NCBI GenBank assembly: GCA_963825415.1
Contig: CAWGTD010000002.1
Location: 1 to 64,000, forward strand
Direction: 5' to 3'
DNA from: BP-464 sp963825415
Lineage (GTDB): Bacteria; Actinomycetota; Thermoleophilia; Solirubrobacterales; Solirubrobacteraceae
Length of the DNA stretch: 64,000 bases
Positions 24,743 through 35,060 of the stretch are shown piece after piece. The notes under the pieces were generated by a model, which did no database searches, was not told where the DNA came from, and saw nothing but the letters and a program-made list of their open reading frames with translations. The position numbers were made by a program, and so were the translations under genes. How positions within the stretch are numbered: the stretch's first letter is position 1; every line of letters begins with the position of its first letter.

Positions 24743-27700
24743 GTGCCTCGGATCAGCGTCGTGGTGCCGATCTACAACGTCGAGCGCTACCTGCATGACT
24801 GCCTGGAATCGGTCGTCCGCCAGACCGTGGAGGACTTCGAGGTCATCATGGTCGACGACGGCTCGACCGACGGCAGCGCGGCGATCGCCCAGCAGTACGC
24901 GGCCGCCGATCCGCGCTTCCGGCTGATCAGCCAGCCCAACGGCGGCCTCGGGAACGCCCGCAACACGGGAGCTGCCGCCGCCACCGGCGAGTACCTCGTC
25001 TTCCTCGACAGCGACGACGCGCTGCCGCGCACCGCCTACGCGCTGTTGCTGGGGGCGCTCGAGCAAAGCGGGTCGGACTTCGCCACCGGCAACGTGCACC
25101 GCCTGACCCCGATGGGGACGCATCAGGCGCGGTTCCTGGCGCGCACGTTCGAGCGCACCCGCCTGAAGACCCACGTCAAGCGCTTCCGCCCGCTGCTCGC
25201 CGACCGGATCGTGCCCAACAAGCTGTGGCGGCGGTCGTTCTGGGAGGAGCACGGCCTGCGCTTCCCCGAGGGCGTCCTGCACGAGGACATCCCTGTCGTC
25301 GTCCCAGCCCACTTCATGGCGCGCTCGGTCGACGTCGTCTCCGAGCCCGTCTACTACTACCGGATCCGCGAGGGAGGGTCGGAGGACCTCTCGATCACCC
25401 AGCGCCGCGCCGAGCGCCGCGCGCTGGAGGATCGGCTCGACGCCGTCGAGCACGTGAGCCGGTTCCTTGCCCAGAAGCGCGATCGCCGCGGCAAGCGCTG
25501 GTACGACGCCAGCGTCGTCGCCGACGACCTGCGCTACTACCTCAACGTCCTCGACCTCGCCGACGACGAGTACCGGGCCGTGTTCATGGAGCGCGTCAAC
25601 GCGTTCCTCGACGGCGTCGGAAGCCACGCCTACAGACGCGTCCCGTCGATCGACCGCCTCAAGTGGCACCTCGTCCGGCGCCGCCTGCTGCGCGAGCTGC
25701 TCGAGGTGCTGCGCTTCCAGAAGGAGGAGCTGGAGGACACGCCGCCGGTGCGCAAGGGTCGCCACTGGTACGGCGACTTCCCGTTCCGCGAGGACGAGCG
25801 CCTGAAGATCCCGCGCCGGGTCTACCAGCTCGACCACGACTTCACGATCGCCTCGCGGATCGACGACCTGCGCTGGGACGGCAGCGCGCTGGAGCTCTCG
25901 GGCTGGGTGTTCATCCCCGGCATCGGCGCGCCGGAGCGCGACACGCAGCGGGTCGCGGTCAAGGCACTGCGACCGGGCCGCCTGCAGCGCGTGCGGCTTC
26001 GGCTGCCGACGAGCGGCGTGCGCCTGCGCACCACGCCGACGCACCGGCCCGACGTCACCGGGATCGCCCAGCAGCGGACGAGCGATCTCGCCTGGTCGGG
26101 GTTCTCGGCCACGCTCGACCCACGGCGGCTGCGCCGGTTGGGCCGCTGGCGCGAGGGGACCTGGGAGCTGTACGTCACCGTGCAGGCCGGCAGCGCGCGC
26201 AGACGCCGCTGGCGGTTCGTGTTCAACCCGGTCCGGCCGCTGCGTGCCGTCGAGCTGCCCGCCCCCGACGGCGTGGCGATCCGGGCGGCGCCGACGCCGA
26301 CCGCCGAGGTCGCCGTGCACGTGCGCAAGCACCGAGCCACGATCGTCGAGGCCCGGATGGTCGACGGCGTGCTCGAGCTCGAAGGCAAGCTGCACGCGCC
26401 GGCAGGCGACGAGTCGAAGCTGCGCTTCCTGCGCCCGGACCGGTCGTCGCGCCACGACGTCGCGCTGGAGGTGCAGGGCGGGCGCTTCACCGCGCGCGTC
26501 GCGCCGAGCGACCTGCCCAGTCACGTCGAGCCGCTCTTCGATCCTCACAGCGGCGAGCGCGAGGACGGCATCCACTGGGAGATCTACCTTGCCGCCGGCG
26601 ACAGCCGCCGCCAGCGGGTGGAGCTCGCGACCGGCACGCGCGAGGCCGTCTGGGAGCGCGGCGACGAGGAGATCGCCCTCGTTCGCACGGTGCAGGGCGA
26701 CGCCTCGCTGGTGATTCGCTCGGCGCGCGCGACGATCACAGCCGCGCGCTGGAGCGAGGACGGCGACCTCGACGTCGAGGGCGTCGCCCGCCTGCCGGGC
26801 GGCGGCGCGGCCGAGCTGCTGCTGGTGGCCGGCATCGACCTCGCCCAGCGCGCGTTCCCAGTCGACATCGACCCGGCGACCGGGCGCTTCGCGGCGCGGC
26901 TGACGCCCGCGCGGATCCCGACGCTTGCCGGCGTGTTGCCGATCGGCCGCGGCCGCTGGGAGGTGGCGCTGCGTCGCGCCGGCGCCGAGGACCGGGGCAC
27001 GCCGGTGATGCTCGACGAGGGGCTCTACGAGCAGCTGCCGCTGACGACGGTCGTCAACCACAAGCCGTTCAATCTCGGCGTGACCGAGGGAGGGCACGCG
27101 CTGCTGGTCGTCGAGCGCGACCACGAGCCCGACGAGCGCGGCCCCTACCACCAGCGCCGCCTGCGCGAGACCGTCTACGCCGCGCGCCGGACAGAGCCGC
27201 TGCGCGACGCCGTCGTGTACTCGAGCTTCCGCGGCCGGCAGTACTCGGACAATCCACGCGCGATCCACTCCGAGCTGGTCAGGCGCGGCGTGGCGCTCGA
27301 ACACCTCTGGGTGGTGCGCGACGGCATGTACCGGGTGCCCGACGGCGCGACCGCCCTGCGCGAGGGCAGCCGCGAGCACCTCGACGCGCTGGCCACCGCT
27401 CGCTTCGTCGTCGACAACGATCACTTCCCCGAGTGGTTCACCCGCCGCCCCGACCAGGTCTGCCTGCAGACGTGGCACGGCACGCCGCTGAAGCGTCTCG
27501 GGTTCGACGTCTCCGAGATCCAGGGGACGGTTCGGAGCTTCGGGCGCAACTGGGACGAGCAGGTCGACAACTGGCAGTACGTGCTCTCCCCCAACCGCTT
27601 CTCGACCCCCATCCTTCGCAAGGCCTACGCGATCCACGGCGAGATGCTCGAGACCGGCTACCCGCGCAACGACGCGCTCGCCGGTGCGGACCGTGAGGCG

Positions 27701-28285
27701 GCCACGCGCGCGCTGCGCACCCGCCTCGGTCTGCCGGAGGGCAAACGGGTGGTGCTCTACGCCCCCACGTATCGCGACCACGTCATCGACAACCGCGGCC
27801 GCTACCGGCTCGATCTGCACCTCGACATCGGGGCGCTGCGCCGCGCGGTGGGCGACGACACGATCGTCCTGTTCCGCAAGCACCACTACATCGCCGACGC
27901 CGTGCCGACCACCTCCGACGGCTTCGTACGCGACGTGTCCTCATATCCGGACGGCACCGAGCTGATGCTCGCCGCCGACGTCCTGGTCACCGACTACTCG
28001 TCGATGATGTTCGACTTCGCCAACACCGGCCGCCCGATGCTCTTCTTCACCTACGACCTCGACACCTACGAGGAGGAGATCCGCGGCTTCTACTTCGACT
28101 TCGCGGCCAAGTCGCCCGGCCCCCTGCTGCGCACCACCGCCCAGCTCGCCGAGGCGCTGCGCGATCTCGAGGGCATGCGGGCGGAGTACGAGCCGCGCTA
28201 CCGCGAGTTCCGTGACACGTTCTGCGAATTGGATGACGGAGGGGCGGCCGCGCGCGTCGTGGATCGCGTGTTCGCGGGGGTCTAG
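24743..28285 (+). CDS. GT2-TagF fusion: glycosyltransferase plus CDP-glycerol glycerophosphotransferase-like protein
   Basis: 1180 residues from GTG 24743. Residues 1-330 are a GT2 domain: ISVVVPIYNVERYLHDCL, MVDDGSTDGS, NARNTGAAAATGEYLVFLD and SDDA. Residues 370-780 contain repeated beta-sandwich spacer units. Residues 800-1180 are a TagF-like domain with LQTWHGTPLKRLGFD, APTYRDHV, LFRKHHYIAD and VLVTDYSSMMFDFANTGRPM, the His/Asp motifs of CDP-glycerol:poly(glycerophosphate) transferases. The enzyme could add both sugar and glycerol- or ribitol-phosphate to a growing polymer. It stands alone on the plus strand and ends at a large inverted repeat facing the sulfotransferase gene. The substrate is inferred from the family. 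Confidence 0.9.
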   Translation: MPRISVVVPIYNVERYLHDCLESVVRQTVEDFEVIMVDDGSTDGSAAIAQQYAAADPRFRLISQPNGGLGNARNTGAAAATGEYLVFLDSDDALPRTAYALLLGALEQSGSDFATGNVHRLTPMGTHQARFLARTFERTRLKTHVKRFRPLLADRIVPNKLWRRSFWEEHGLRFPEGVLHEDIPVVVPAHFMARSVDVVSEPVYYYRIREGGSEDLSITQRRAERRALEDRLDAVEHVSRFLAQKRDRRGKRWYDASVVADDLRYYLNVLDLADDEYRAVFMERVNAFLDGVGSHAYRRVPSIDRLKWHLVRRRLLRELLEVLRFQKEELEDTPPVRKGRHWYGDFPFREDERLKIPRRVYQLDHDFTIASRIDDLRWDGSALELSGWVFIPGIGAPERDTQRVAVKALRPGRLQRVRLRLPTSGVRLRTTPTHRPDVTGIAQQRTSDLAWSGFSATLDPRRLRRLGRWREGTWELYVTVQAGSARRRRWRFVFNPVRPLRAVELPAPDGVAIRAAPTPTAEVAVHVRKHRATIVEARMVDGVLELEGKLHAPAGDESKLRFLRPDRSSRHDVALEVQGGRFTARVAPSDLPSHVEPLFDPHSGEREDGIHWEIYLAAGDSRRQRVELATGTREAVWERGDEEIALVRTVQGDASLVIRSARATITAARWSEDGDLDVEGVARLPGGGAAELLLVAGIDLAQRAFPVDIDPATGRFAARLTPARIPTLAGVLPIGRGRWEVALRRAGAEDRGTPVMLDEGLYEQLPLTTVVNHKPFNLGVTEGGHALLVVERDHEPDERGPYHQRRLRETVYAARRTEPLRDAVVYSSFRGRQYSDNPRAIHSELVRRGVALEHLWVVRDGMYRVPDGATALREGSREHLDALATARFVVDNDHFPEWFTRRPDQVCLQTWHGTPLKRLGFDVSEIQGTVRSFGRNWDEQVDNWQYVLSPNRFSTPILRKAYAIHGEMLETGYPRNDALAGADREAATRALRTRLGLPEGKRVVLYAPTYRDHVIDNRGRYRLDLHLDIGALRRAVGDDTIVLFRKHHYIADAVPTTSDGFVRDVSSYPDGTELMLAADVLVTDYSSMMFDFANTGRPMLFFTYDLDTYEEEIRGFYFDFAAKSPGPLLRTTAQLAEALRDLEGMRAEYEPRYREFRDTFCELDDGGAAARVVDRVFAGV

Positions 28286-28300
28286 GGCGCCCACCTGGGT

Positions 28301-28399
28301 GCAGGGTTCTGGGCACCGAGGAGAGGGGTGCGGTCGCTGACTTGCGCTCAGCGAAAGTTCCTGACCACACCCCCCTTCCCTCGGTGCCCTGAACCCGGC
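28301..28399. terminator. Long inverted repeat with nested hairpin between convergent genes
   Basis: The arm 28301-28330 (GGGTTCTGGGCACCGAGG core) is complementary to 28368-28399 (CCTCGGTGCCCTGAACCC core), with one internal mismatch in the 18-base core. The loop holds a second stem, CGCTGA (28335-28340) with TCAGCG (28348-28353). It lies between the ends of the TagF-fusion gene and the sulfotransferase gene, so it can terminate both. It is unusually long for a terminator. Confidence 0.6.
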
Positions 28400-28417
28400 A
28401 GGAGGGCCGGAACCCGC

Positions 28418-29426
28418 CTACCCGGAGCGCCCGAGCAACCTGCGCACGCGCCTGCGGTGCCGCGCGGGGATGCGGCGCGCCACGCGGATGCGCAGCCCAC
28501 GCAGCCCCGGCGGTGGCGGCTTCGGGGCCGCCCGCTTGCGCGGCTTGACCGCGGTCGCCGAGGACTGGGCGATCGCCTCGGCCTCCGCATAGAGCTCGGC
28601 GTACACCGCGCGCGACTCGTCGAGCGCGGCGCGCACCAGCGGCTCGTCGGCATCCGGCGCCGCGAGCAGCTCGAAGCGCTCCCAGACTCCCTCGCACATG
28701 TTCTGCAGCGATGCGGGCACGGCGAGGTCGTCCCAGCGCGTGCGGCTGCGATGCAGCCCCGGGTCGATGAACTCGGCGACCTGCGGGAAGTGATCCGCCT
28801 CGACGCTCGCCAGCCGCGGGATGTCGAGGATCTCGCCGGCGCGCCGCAGCTGCGGCGCCCAGTCGGCGAGCAGGTCCTCGTAGCGGACGTAGACGCGGCG
28901 GGTCTCGCGCGTGAAGCGCTCGGTCTCGAGCATCACGTTCAGCCAGGAGGCCGCCCGGCTCGCGTCGGTCTGCCAGTCGCCGTACCAGCGGCGGGCGCTG
29001 GTCAGGATCTCGGCCGGGTGGCGCAGCATCGTCACGAACGAGGTGCGCACGCTCGAGGTCGGCCGCGCACCGCGTCCAGAGGTCCTCGAACCAGCTCGTC
29101 CGCGGGTCCTTGACGACGATGTCGGAAGCCTCGTCGAGCTGCGCCTTCAGCCAGGCGCGCAGCTCGCTCGCGACGGCCTCGTCGACGGCCGCCGCGCCCG
29201 TCGCCTCCCATGCCGCGGGTCGCGCGTCGAAGACGGTCACGCGGCGCTGACGCATCAGCCGGCGATGGAAGTCGACGACCCAGCGCGGCTCGCCGAACCC
29301 GCGCGGGTTGGTGTCGTCGGCGTTGACCTCGGGCTGCGGGATGTGGAAGCCGACCTGCCCGAGGATCCCGGCGAGCAGGCTCGTGCCGCTGCGCCCGACG
29401 CCGACGACCAGGACGAGATCGCTCAT
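28418..29426 (-). CDS. Sulfotransferase-family protein, one-base frameshift
   Basis: About 336 residues. The 5'-phosphosulfate-binding loop is at the start (VVGVGRSGTSLLAGILGQVG), followed by DTNPRGFGEPRWVV and DIVVKDPRTSWF. Near 29048-29052 the frame shifts: one base less joins AADLER to VRTSFVTMLRHPAEILTSAR, the 3'-phosphate-binding region, and then VYVRYEDLLADW. The C-terminus is basic (RARHR-type, Lys/Arg/Pro). ATG 29426 overlaps the TagF-like gene stop (ATGA). It would use PAPS to sulfate a glycan or lipid; placement with two phosphotransferase genes suggests decoration of the same polymer. I treat the shift as a probable sequence error. Confidence 0.83.
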
Positions 29427-30613
29427 GGGGTGACCGAGGCGGCGGGTGCGTTGCTGGCCGCGCGTTCGCCGAGCCACACGCGACGCACCACGCGCTCGGC
29501 CGCGCCGCCGTCCTCCAGAGCGCAGAACCGCGCGCGGAACGCCGCCCGCGCCCGGGTCGCGTCGTCGCCCCACGCGTCTCCGGATCGCAGCGCCTCGACA
29601 ACTTCCGCATCGGTCGCGGTGATCACGCCGGGCGGCTGGTCGCGCAGGTCGAAGTAGGTGCCGCGCCGCTCGCGGTAGACGTCCCAGTCCGCGGCATGGA
29701 CCACGATCGGCCGGTCGAGGACGGCGTAGTCGAACATCACCGACGAGTAATCGGTGACGAGCACGTCGGCGGCCAGGTAGAGCTCCTCCACCGAAGGGTG
29801 CGCACTGACGTCGCGCACGCCCGCGCCGCCGCCCGCCTTCGTCGCGAGCATCGCCGGGTCGAGGTAGTGCGAACGCGCGAGCACGACGAACTCCGGGCCC
29901 AGCCCGGCCGCCACGGCGCCGAGGTCGAGCAGGCCGGTGTCGTCGGCGCCGTACTCGCGGCGGGTGGGCGCGTAGAGCACCACGCGCGCGCCCTCCGGCA
30001 CCCCGAGGGCCGCGCGCGCCCGCGCGACGTCGTCCTCGCCGGCGTTGGCCAGCACGTCGTTGCGCGGGTAGCCGGTCTCGAGCGTCGCGAAGTCCACGGG
30101 ATAGGCGCGCGCCCACACCTCGGTCGAGAACGGGTTGGCCGCCACGCTGTAGTCCCAGCGCGCGCAGCGGCGCAGCAGCCCGTCGAAGTCGGTGCGCTCG
30201 GCGGCGCCGGGGACCTCCCGGAGGTCGACGCCCATCCGCTTCAGCGGCGTCCCGTGATGGGTCATCACGTGGATCGTGCCCTCGCGCTTGACCAGGTGGT
30301 TGGGGAAGTTGACGTTGTTGACGAACCACTTCGCGCGTGCGATGAGGTCGTAGTACTCCGGCGTGCCGGGCAGCACGTGCTCCACCCCCGCCGGGAGCGT
30401 GGCGACCCCGTTGCGCTTGACGACCCAGACCCCGCGCAGGCCCGGCACCAGCTCACGCGCCTTCTCGAAGATCGCCCGCGGATTGCAGGCGTAGCCCCGG
30501 TTCCAGTAGGCGGCGAAGACGGCCAGGTCCTCGTCGATCGGCTGGCGCAGGCGCGCCTGGTAGTGACGATCGAGCCGGCGGCCCCGCAGCCATTTGGCGA
30601 GCCGCCGCCTCAC
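29423..30613 (-). CDS. CDP-glycerol glycerophosphotransferase family protein (TagB/TagF-like)
   Basis: 396 residues from GTG 30613. Family motifs: YWNRGYACNPRAIFEKA, VMTHHGTPLKRMGVDLREV, LETGYPRNDVL, LYAPTRREYG, ARSHYLDPAM and VLVTDYSSVMFDYAVLDRP. The His in THHGTP and the acidic residues of the last motif are the expected catalytic/CDP-binding positions. It lacks the GT2 domain and spacer of the gene at 24.7 kb, so it may act as primase or as chain extender. Its start overlaps the upstream stop (GTGA) and its stop overlaps the sulfotransferase ATG, giving a three-gene operon. Substrate alcohol is not determined. Confidence 0.9.
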   Translation of the reverse strand: MRRRLAKWLRGRRLDRHYQARLRQPIDEDLAVFAAYWNRGYACNPRAIFEKARELVPGLRGVWVVKRNGVATLPAGVEHVLPGTPEYYDLIARAKWFVNNVNFPNHLVKREGTIHVMTHHGTPLKRMGVDLREVPGAAERTDFDGLLRRCARWDYSVAANPFSTEVWARAYPVDFATLETGYPRNDVLANAGEDDVARARAALGVPEGARVVLYAPTRREYGADDTGLLDLGAVAAGLGPEFVVLARSHYLDPAMLATKAGGGAGVRDVSAHPSVEELYLAADVLVTDYSSVMFDYAVLDRPIVVHAADWDVYRERRGTYFDLRDQPPGVITATDAEVVEALRSGDAWGDDATRARAAFRARFCALEDGGAAERVVRRVWLGERAASNAPAASVTP

Positions 30614-31254
30614 GCCCGCGCCGTCCCGAAAGTGAACGACCGCTGCGCCTTCTTGACCAGCTTGGCCACCTCCAGGTCGCGCTCGCCCAGGCGCCGCTTC
30701 GCGCTCGTCTGGCGATAGCTGATCAGCACACCGAGCCGCACGCCGCTGTCGGCCGGCAGGACCATCACGTCACGGGCGTTGACCTTCTTCGCTCCGTCGC
30801 GCGCGAGGAAGCCGATCTGGTAGCCGGGTAGCCGGTTGATCTGCGCCCGCCCTTCGTCGCGCTCCGTGAATCCCGTGACCGTCCGCCGCAACGCCTCGGC
30901 GTGACGGTCGGCGATGATCGGCAGCAGCGCGTGGCCGAGGTCGCCCTCGAAGGCCGGCAGCGCGAGCGGGCGGACGACGAGCGTCCACGTCACCCGCGGC
31001 CGGTGAGCCTCCAGCCGCGCCAGCTCGCCGGCGTGCGGCGCGACCTTGCGCACCTCCGGGGAGTTGTAGACAAGGTTGAAGGTCGGCTTCCCGCGGTGGA
31101 CCAGCTGCGGGCGCTCGCGGATCTTCTGGACAGCGAACACGATGACCAGGACCACCACGACGAAGCCGACGAACGCGACCAGGGTGCGGCGCCGCGGCAC
31201 GCCGAAGCGGCGCTCGAGCAGCTCGGGCAGCGTCGGCCCCAGGGCGTCGTGCAT
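30610..31254 (-). CDS. Single-pass membrane protein of unknown function
   Basis: 214 residues I do not recognise. A short cytoplasmic head (LPELLERRFGVPRRR) is followed by one strongly hydrophobic helix (TLVAFVGFVVVVLVIVFAV, about 24-42) and a 170-residue extracytoplasmic alpha/beta domain with FNLVYNSPEVRKVAP and VKKAQRSFTFG. It is the first gene of the operon with the TagF-like transferase and the sulfotransferase (GTGA overlap at 30610), so a role in the same polymer is plausible. Its ATG shares the CATG palindrome with the likely start of the divergent NHL gene. Confidence 0.7.
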   Translation of the reverse strand: MHDALGPTLPELLERRFGVPRRRTLVAFVGFVVVVLVIVFAVQKIRERPQLVHRGKPTFNLVYNSPEVRKVAPHAGELARLEAHRPRVTWTLVVRPLALPAFEGDLGHALLPIIADRHAEALRRTVTGFTERDEGRAQINRLPGYQIGFLARDGAKKVNARDVMVLPADSGVRLGVLISYRQTSAKRRLGERDLEVAKLVKKAQRSFTFGTARA

Positions 31255-31295
31255 GCCGGGCAGCGTACGACCCGCCTACCTCGTCGCGCTCGTCC

Positions 31296-33468
31296 TTGCG
31301 CTTCGCCGCAGCGGTCCCGGCCACCGCGGCAGCGGCCGACTGGAAGCTGCTCGGCCAGCGCGGCGAGGGCGTGTTCCGCTTCCCGCAGGCGGTGGCCGTC
31401 GCGCCCGACGGGACGATCTACGTCGGCGACCAGTTCAGCCACCTCGTCCAGGCCTTCGCGCCCGACGGAACCTTCCTGCGCCAGTGGGGTGTCGCCGGCA
31501 CGGCCGACGGCCAGATCCAGGCCGTGGGCGGCATCGGCGTCGACGCCGCGGGCAACGTCTACGTCGCCGACAGCGCCGACCGCATCCAGCGCTTCTCGCC
31601 GACCGGCACGTTCCTCGGCTCGTGGGGCCACAGCGGCACCGCGGTCGGGGCGTTCGAGTTCGGGACCGGCGCCGGCAATGCGTCCGGCGCGGGTGGCGGA
31701 GTGTCGGTCGCCGGCGAGCTCGTCTACGTCGCCGACACGCGCAACGACCGCATCCAACGCTTCGGGCTCGACGGCTCGGCGCCGTTCAGCTTCGGCATCT
31801 CGCGGCTCCGGCCCGGCGGAGCTCAACAAGCCGCAGGGCCTGGTCGCGACCGCGAACGAGATCGCGGTGGCCGACGACGACAACCACCGGATCGCGCTGT
31901 TCGCGCCCGACGGGCACTGGCTCGGCGGCGCCGGGACGGGACCGGGCACCGGGGACGCCCAGCTGAGCTTCCCTTACGACGTCGGCGCCGACGCCGCCGG
32001 CAACCTCTACGTCGCCGACAACATCAACCACCGCGTGGCTCGGTTCGGCCCGCCGCCCACCCACCCCTGGCTCGGTTCGTGGGGCGGCTTCGGGCCGGCA
32101 GCGGGACAGCTCGAGTACCCGCGCGCGCTTGCGGTCGACCCGTCGGGCACCACGTACGTCGCCGACACCGCCAACAACCGCATCCAGATCGCCGATGCCA
32201 ACGGGCTGCCGCTGCGCCAGTTCGGCGTCTCGGGCCGCGGTCCGGGCCAGTACACGGTGCCGCTCGGAATCGCGGCCGACGCGAGCGGGCTGCGCGCGAT
32301 CGCCGACTCGATCGACGGGCGGATCGTCGTCATCGGCGCCGACGGGTCGGTCCAGGCGATCTGGGGCGCCCCCGCGCCCGGGCCGACCCTGTTGCTGCGG
32401 CCGGTCGACGTCGTCTTCGACTCCGCGGGAAATGCCTACGCGCTCGACCAGGGCCGCAGCCGCATCGTCGAGTTCAGCCGCCAAGGCGAGGTGATCCGCA
32501 CGATCGGCGGCGCCGGCACGGGCGCCGGACGACTCGAGAGCCCCGCGGCGCTCGCGATCGACGCGGCCGGGACGCTCTACGTCGCCGACACCGGCAACGG
32601 GCGCATCGCGCGTTTTGCGCCCGACGGGACGTGGAAGGGCGCGATCGGCGCGTTGACCTCCGTCTCGGGCGTCGCGGTCCGCCCCGACGGCTCGCGCGTC
32701 TACGCCGCCGACGGCGCGACCAACCGCATCACCGTCCTCGGCCCCGACGGTGGGACCCTGTCGAGCTTCGGCGGGACGGGAACCAGGGCAGGGAAGTTCA
32801 ACAAGCCCGCCCACCTGTCGCTCGACGCGGCCGGCGACCTCTGGGTCGCCGAGCGCGGCGGCAACCGCGTGCAGCACCTCGACGCCGCCGGACGCCCGAT
32901 CGCGGCGTTCGGAGCGCGCGGCGTCGGCGCCGGCCAGTTCGTGCACCCCACGGCGATCGTCGTGGACTGCCGCGGCACGATCACCGTCACCGACAGCGAC
33001 AACAACCGCCTCCAGGAGCTCGCGCCCGGCGCGGTCCCGGCGCCCACCTGCGTCGACCTGCCGCCGGTCTCCTCGGCGCCGCCGCCCACGCCGGTGCCCG
33101 AGGCGCCGCCGCCCTCCCCACCGCGGTTGCGCGTGCGTTCGGCGCGCCCCGCCGGCGTGCTGGCTCGCCGCGGCGTGACCGTCGCGGTGACCTGCGACGT
33201 GCGCTGCAAGGTGGCGGCCGTCGGCACGCTCGCGCCACGGGTCGTGCGGCGTGGCCGGTCGCTGGCGGTGCGGCTGCGACCCGTGACCCGCACGCTGCCC
33301 GCCGGCAAGCGGCGCGTCGTGCGCCTGGTGCTGCCGGCCGGCCGCGTTCGCGCATTGCAGCGCGCGCTGCGGCGCCGCCGCGGGCTCGTCGCGCAGGTGC
33401 AGCTCACCGCCTCGGTCCCGGGCGCTCCGCCCACCGTCGTCACGCGCCGATTGCTCGTCCGTCGCTGA
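31296..33468 (+). CDS. Secreted NHL-repeat beta-propeller with C-terminal beta domain, frameshifted
   Basis: About 720 residues. NHL-type repeats recur roughly every 45 residues with the pattern YVADTxNNRIQ and AVAPDGTIYVGDQFSHLVQ; I count at least ten. After them comes a Pro-rich hinge (PPPTPVPEAPPPSPP) and a basic beta-sandwich domain ending VVTRRLLVRR. One extra C at about 31803 splits the frame between FSFGIS and GSGPAELNKPQG. The signal peptide is also disturbed: ATG 31253 gives MPGSVRPAYLVALVLAL, which joins FAAAVPATAAAADW if one base near 31300 is removed; otherwise a poor TTG start at 31296 must be used. Probably an extracellular or wall-associated protein of unknown ligand. Confidence 0.78.
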
Positions 33469-33517
33469 ACGCGCGCGAACCCGCAAGACTGTGGGCCTCT
33501 TGTAGGAGGAGATCCGT

Positions 33518-35060
33518 TTGCGCCAGCTCAGCAGCCTCGATGCACAGTTCCTCGCGCTCGAGAACGCACGCCAGTCCGGCCACGTCGCCGGTATGGCGAT
33601 CCTCGACCCCTCGACCACCGAGAACGGCTTGGCGTGCGCCGACATCCAGGCGCTGCTGACCGAACGCCTGCCGCAGCTTCCGCCGCTGCGCTGGCGGCTC
33701 GTCGAGGTCCCGCTGGGGCTCGATCACCCCTACTGGATCGACGACGTCGACTTCGACATGCACTTCCACGTGCGCGAGCTCGCGCTACCCGGCCCGGGCT
33801 CCGACGCCCAGCTCGCCGAGCAGGTCGCGCGCATCTTCTCGCGCCCGCTCGACCGCGCCCGCCCGCTGTGGGAGCTCTATCTGATCCACGGCCTCCAGTC
33901 GGGCCACGTCGCGATGCTCACCAAGATCCACCACGCGCTGATCGACGGCATGTCCGGCGCTGAGATCATGGGCCTGCTGCTCGACCTCGGCCCCGAAGCG
34001 CCGAAGCTCCCGGCGGTCACCGAATGGAAGGGCCAGGCCGAGGCCGCACCGTCGTCCGTCGAGATGCTCGCCCGCGGCGTGCTCGGCGTGCCGCGCTACC
34101 CGCTGCGCGCGCTGCGCTCCCTGCCCTCCGCGATCCCCAACCTCGAGGACACGCCGTTCGGCACCTTGCCGGGTGCCGGGCTCGTCAGTCGCCTCGCTTC
34201 GCGGGCCGGGCGCGCGGCGGGGCGCGACATCCCCGTACGCGAAGGGCGCGCACTCGTCGCACCCAAGACCTCGTTCAACGGAAAGATCTCCGCCCACCGC
34301 CGCTTCGCGTTCGGGCAGCTCTCGCTCGACGAGGTCAAGGAGGTCAAGAACGCTCATGGCTGCACCGTCAACGACGTGGTCATGTCGATCTGCGCCGGTG
34401 CGGTGCGGCGCTGGCTGATCGAGCACGACGAGCTGCCTTCCGATCCGCTCGTCGCGCAGGTGCCGGTCTCGGTGCGCACCGGCGAGCAGGTCGGCACCTA
34501 CGGCAACCGGATCCTGCTGATGAGCGCGCCGCTGCTGACCTCCGAGGCCGACCCGGTCCGGCGCCTCCAGCTCACCCACGAGGCGATGGGTGACATGAAG
34601 CGCCGCCACAAGGCGCTGCCGGCCGGTCTGCTCCAGGACGCCAACCACTTCATCCCGCCGGCGGTCTTCGCCCGCGCCGCGCGGCTGACGTTCCGGCTCT
34701 CGACCAGCTCAGCCGGCCGGCCGACCTGGAACATGGTGATCTCCAACGTGCCCGGGGCCGCAGATTCCGCTCTACTGCGCCGGCGCGCAGCTCGTCGCCA
34801 ACTACCCGGTGTCGGTGATCACCGACGGCATGGGCCTGAACATCACGGTGATGAGCTACCTCGGGAGCCTCGACTTCGGGATCGTCGGCGACCGCGAGCA
34901 GATGCCCGACCTGTGGCGCATGATCGGCTGGCTCGAAGAGGAGCTCGCCGCGCTGATGCCTACGAAGTCTGCTCCTGGGCGACGGGAACCGGCTGGTCCG
35001 CCGGCTGCAGCGACCGCGGCGGCGGGGAACCGATCTGCACAGCCGCATCAACGCCGCTGA
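33518..35060 (+). CDS. Wax ester synthase/diacylglycerol acyltransferase (WS/DGAT), frameshifted
   Basis: About 510 residues. TTG 33518 is supported by AGGAGGAG nine bases upstream. MRQLSSLDAQFLALE is the usual opening, and the catalytic motif HHALIDGMSG (HHxxxDG) lies near residue 136; PLDRARPLWE and NDVVMSICAGAVRRWL are also family segments. It esterifies long-chain alcohols or diacylglycerol with acyl-CoA to make storage lipid. In the GGGG run at 34757 one extra G breaks the frame; removal joins WNMVISNVPG to PQIPLYCAGAQLVANYPVS and then ITDGMGLNITVMSYLG. The tail overlaps the convergent STAS gene by 100 nt, so another small error near 34960 that hides a nearer stop is possible. Confidence 0.85.

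Noticed and set aside
24344..27886. 1180-codon open frame on the minus strand opposite the GT2-TagF fusion
   Set aside because: It is the antisense shadow of a high-GC gene, with low-complexity Arg/Val/Asp composition and no family motif, while the plus strand shows clear GT2 and TagF motifs.
28301..28399. Inverted repeat considered as an insertion-sequence end
   Set aside because: There is no transposase gene and no target duplication; both flanking genes end normally at it, so a terminator is simpler.
30901..31260. Plus-strand extension of the NHL frame upstream of 31253
   Set aside because: It is antisense to the single-pass membrane protein gene and lacks a signal peptide; the export signal appears only after 31253.
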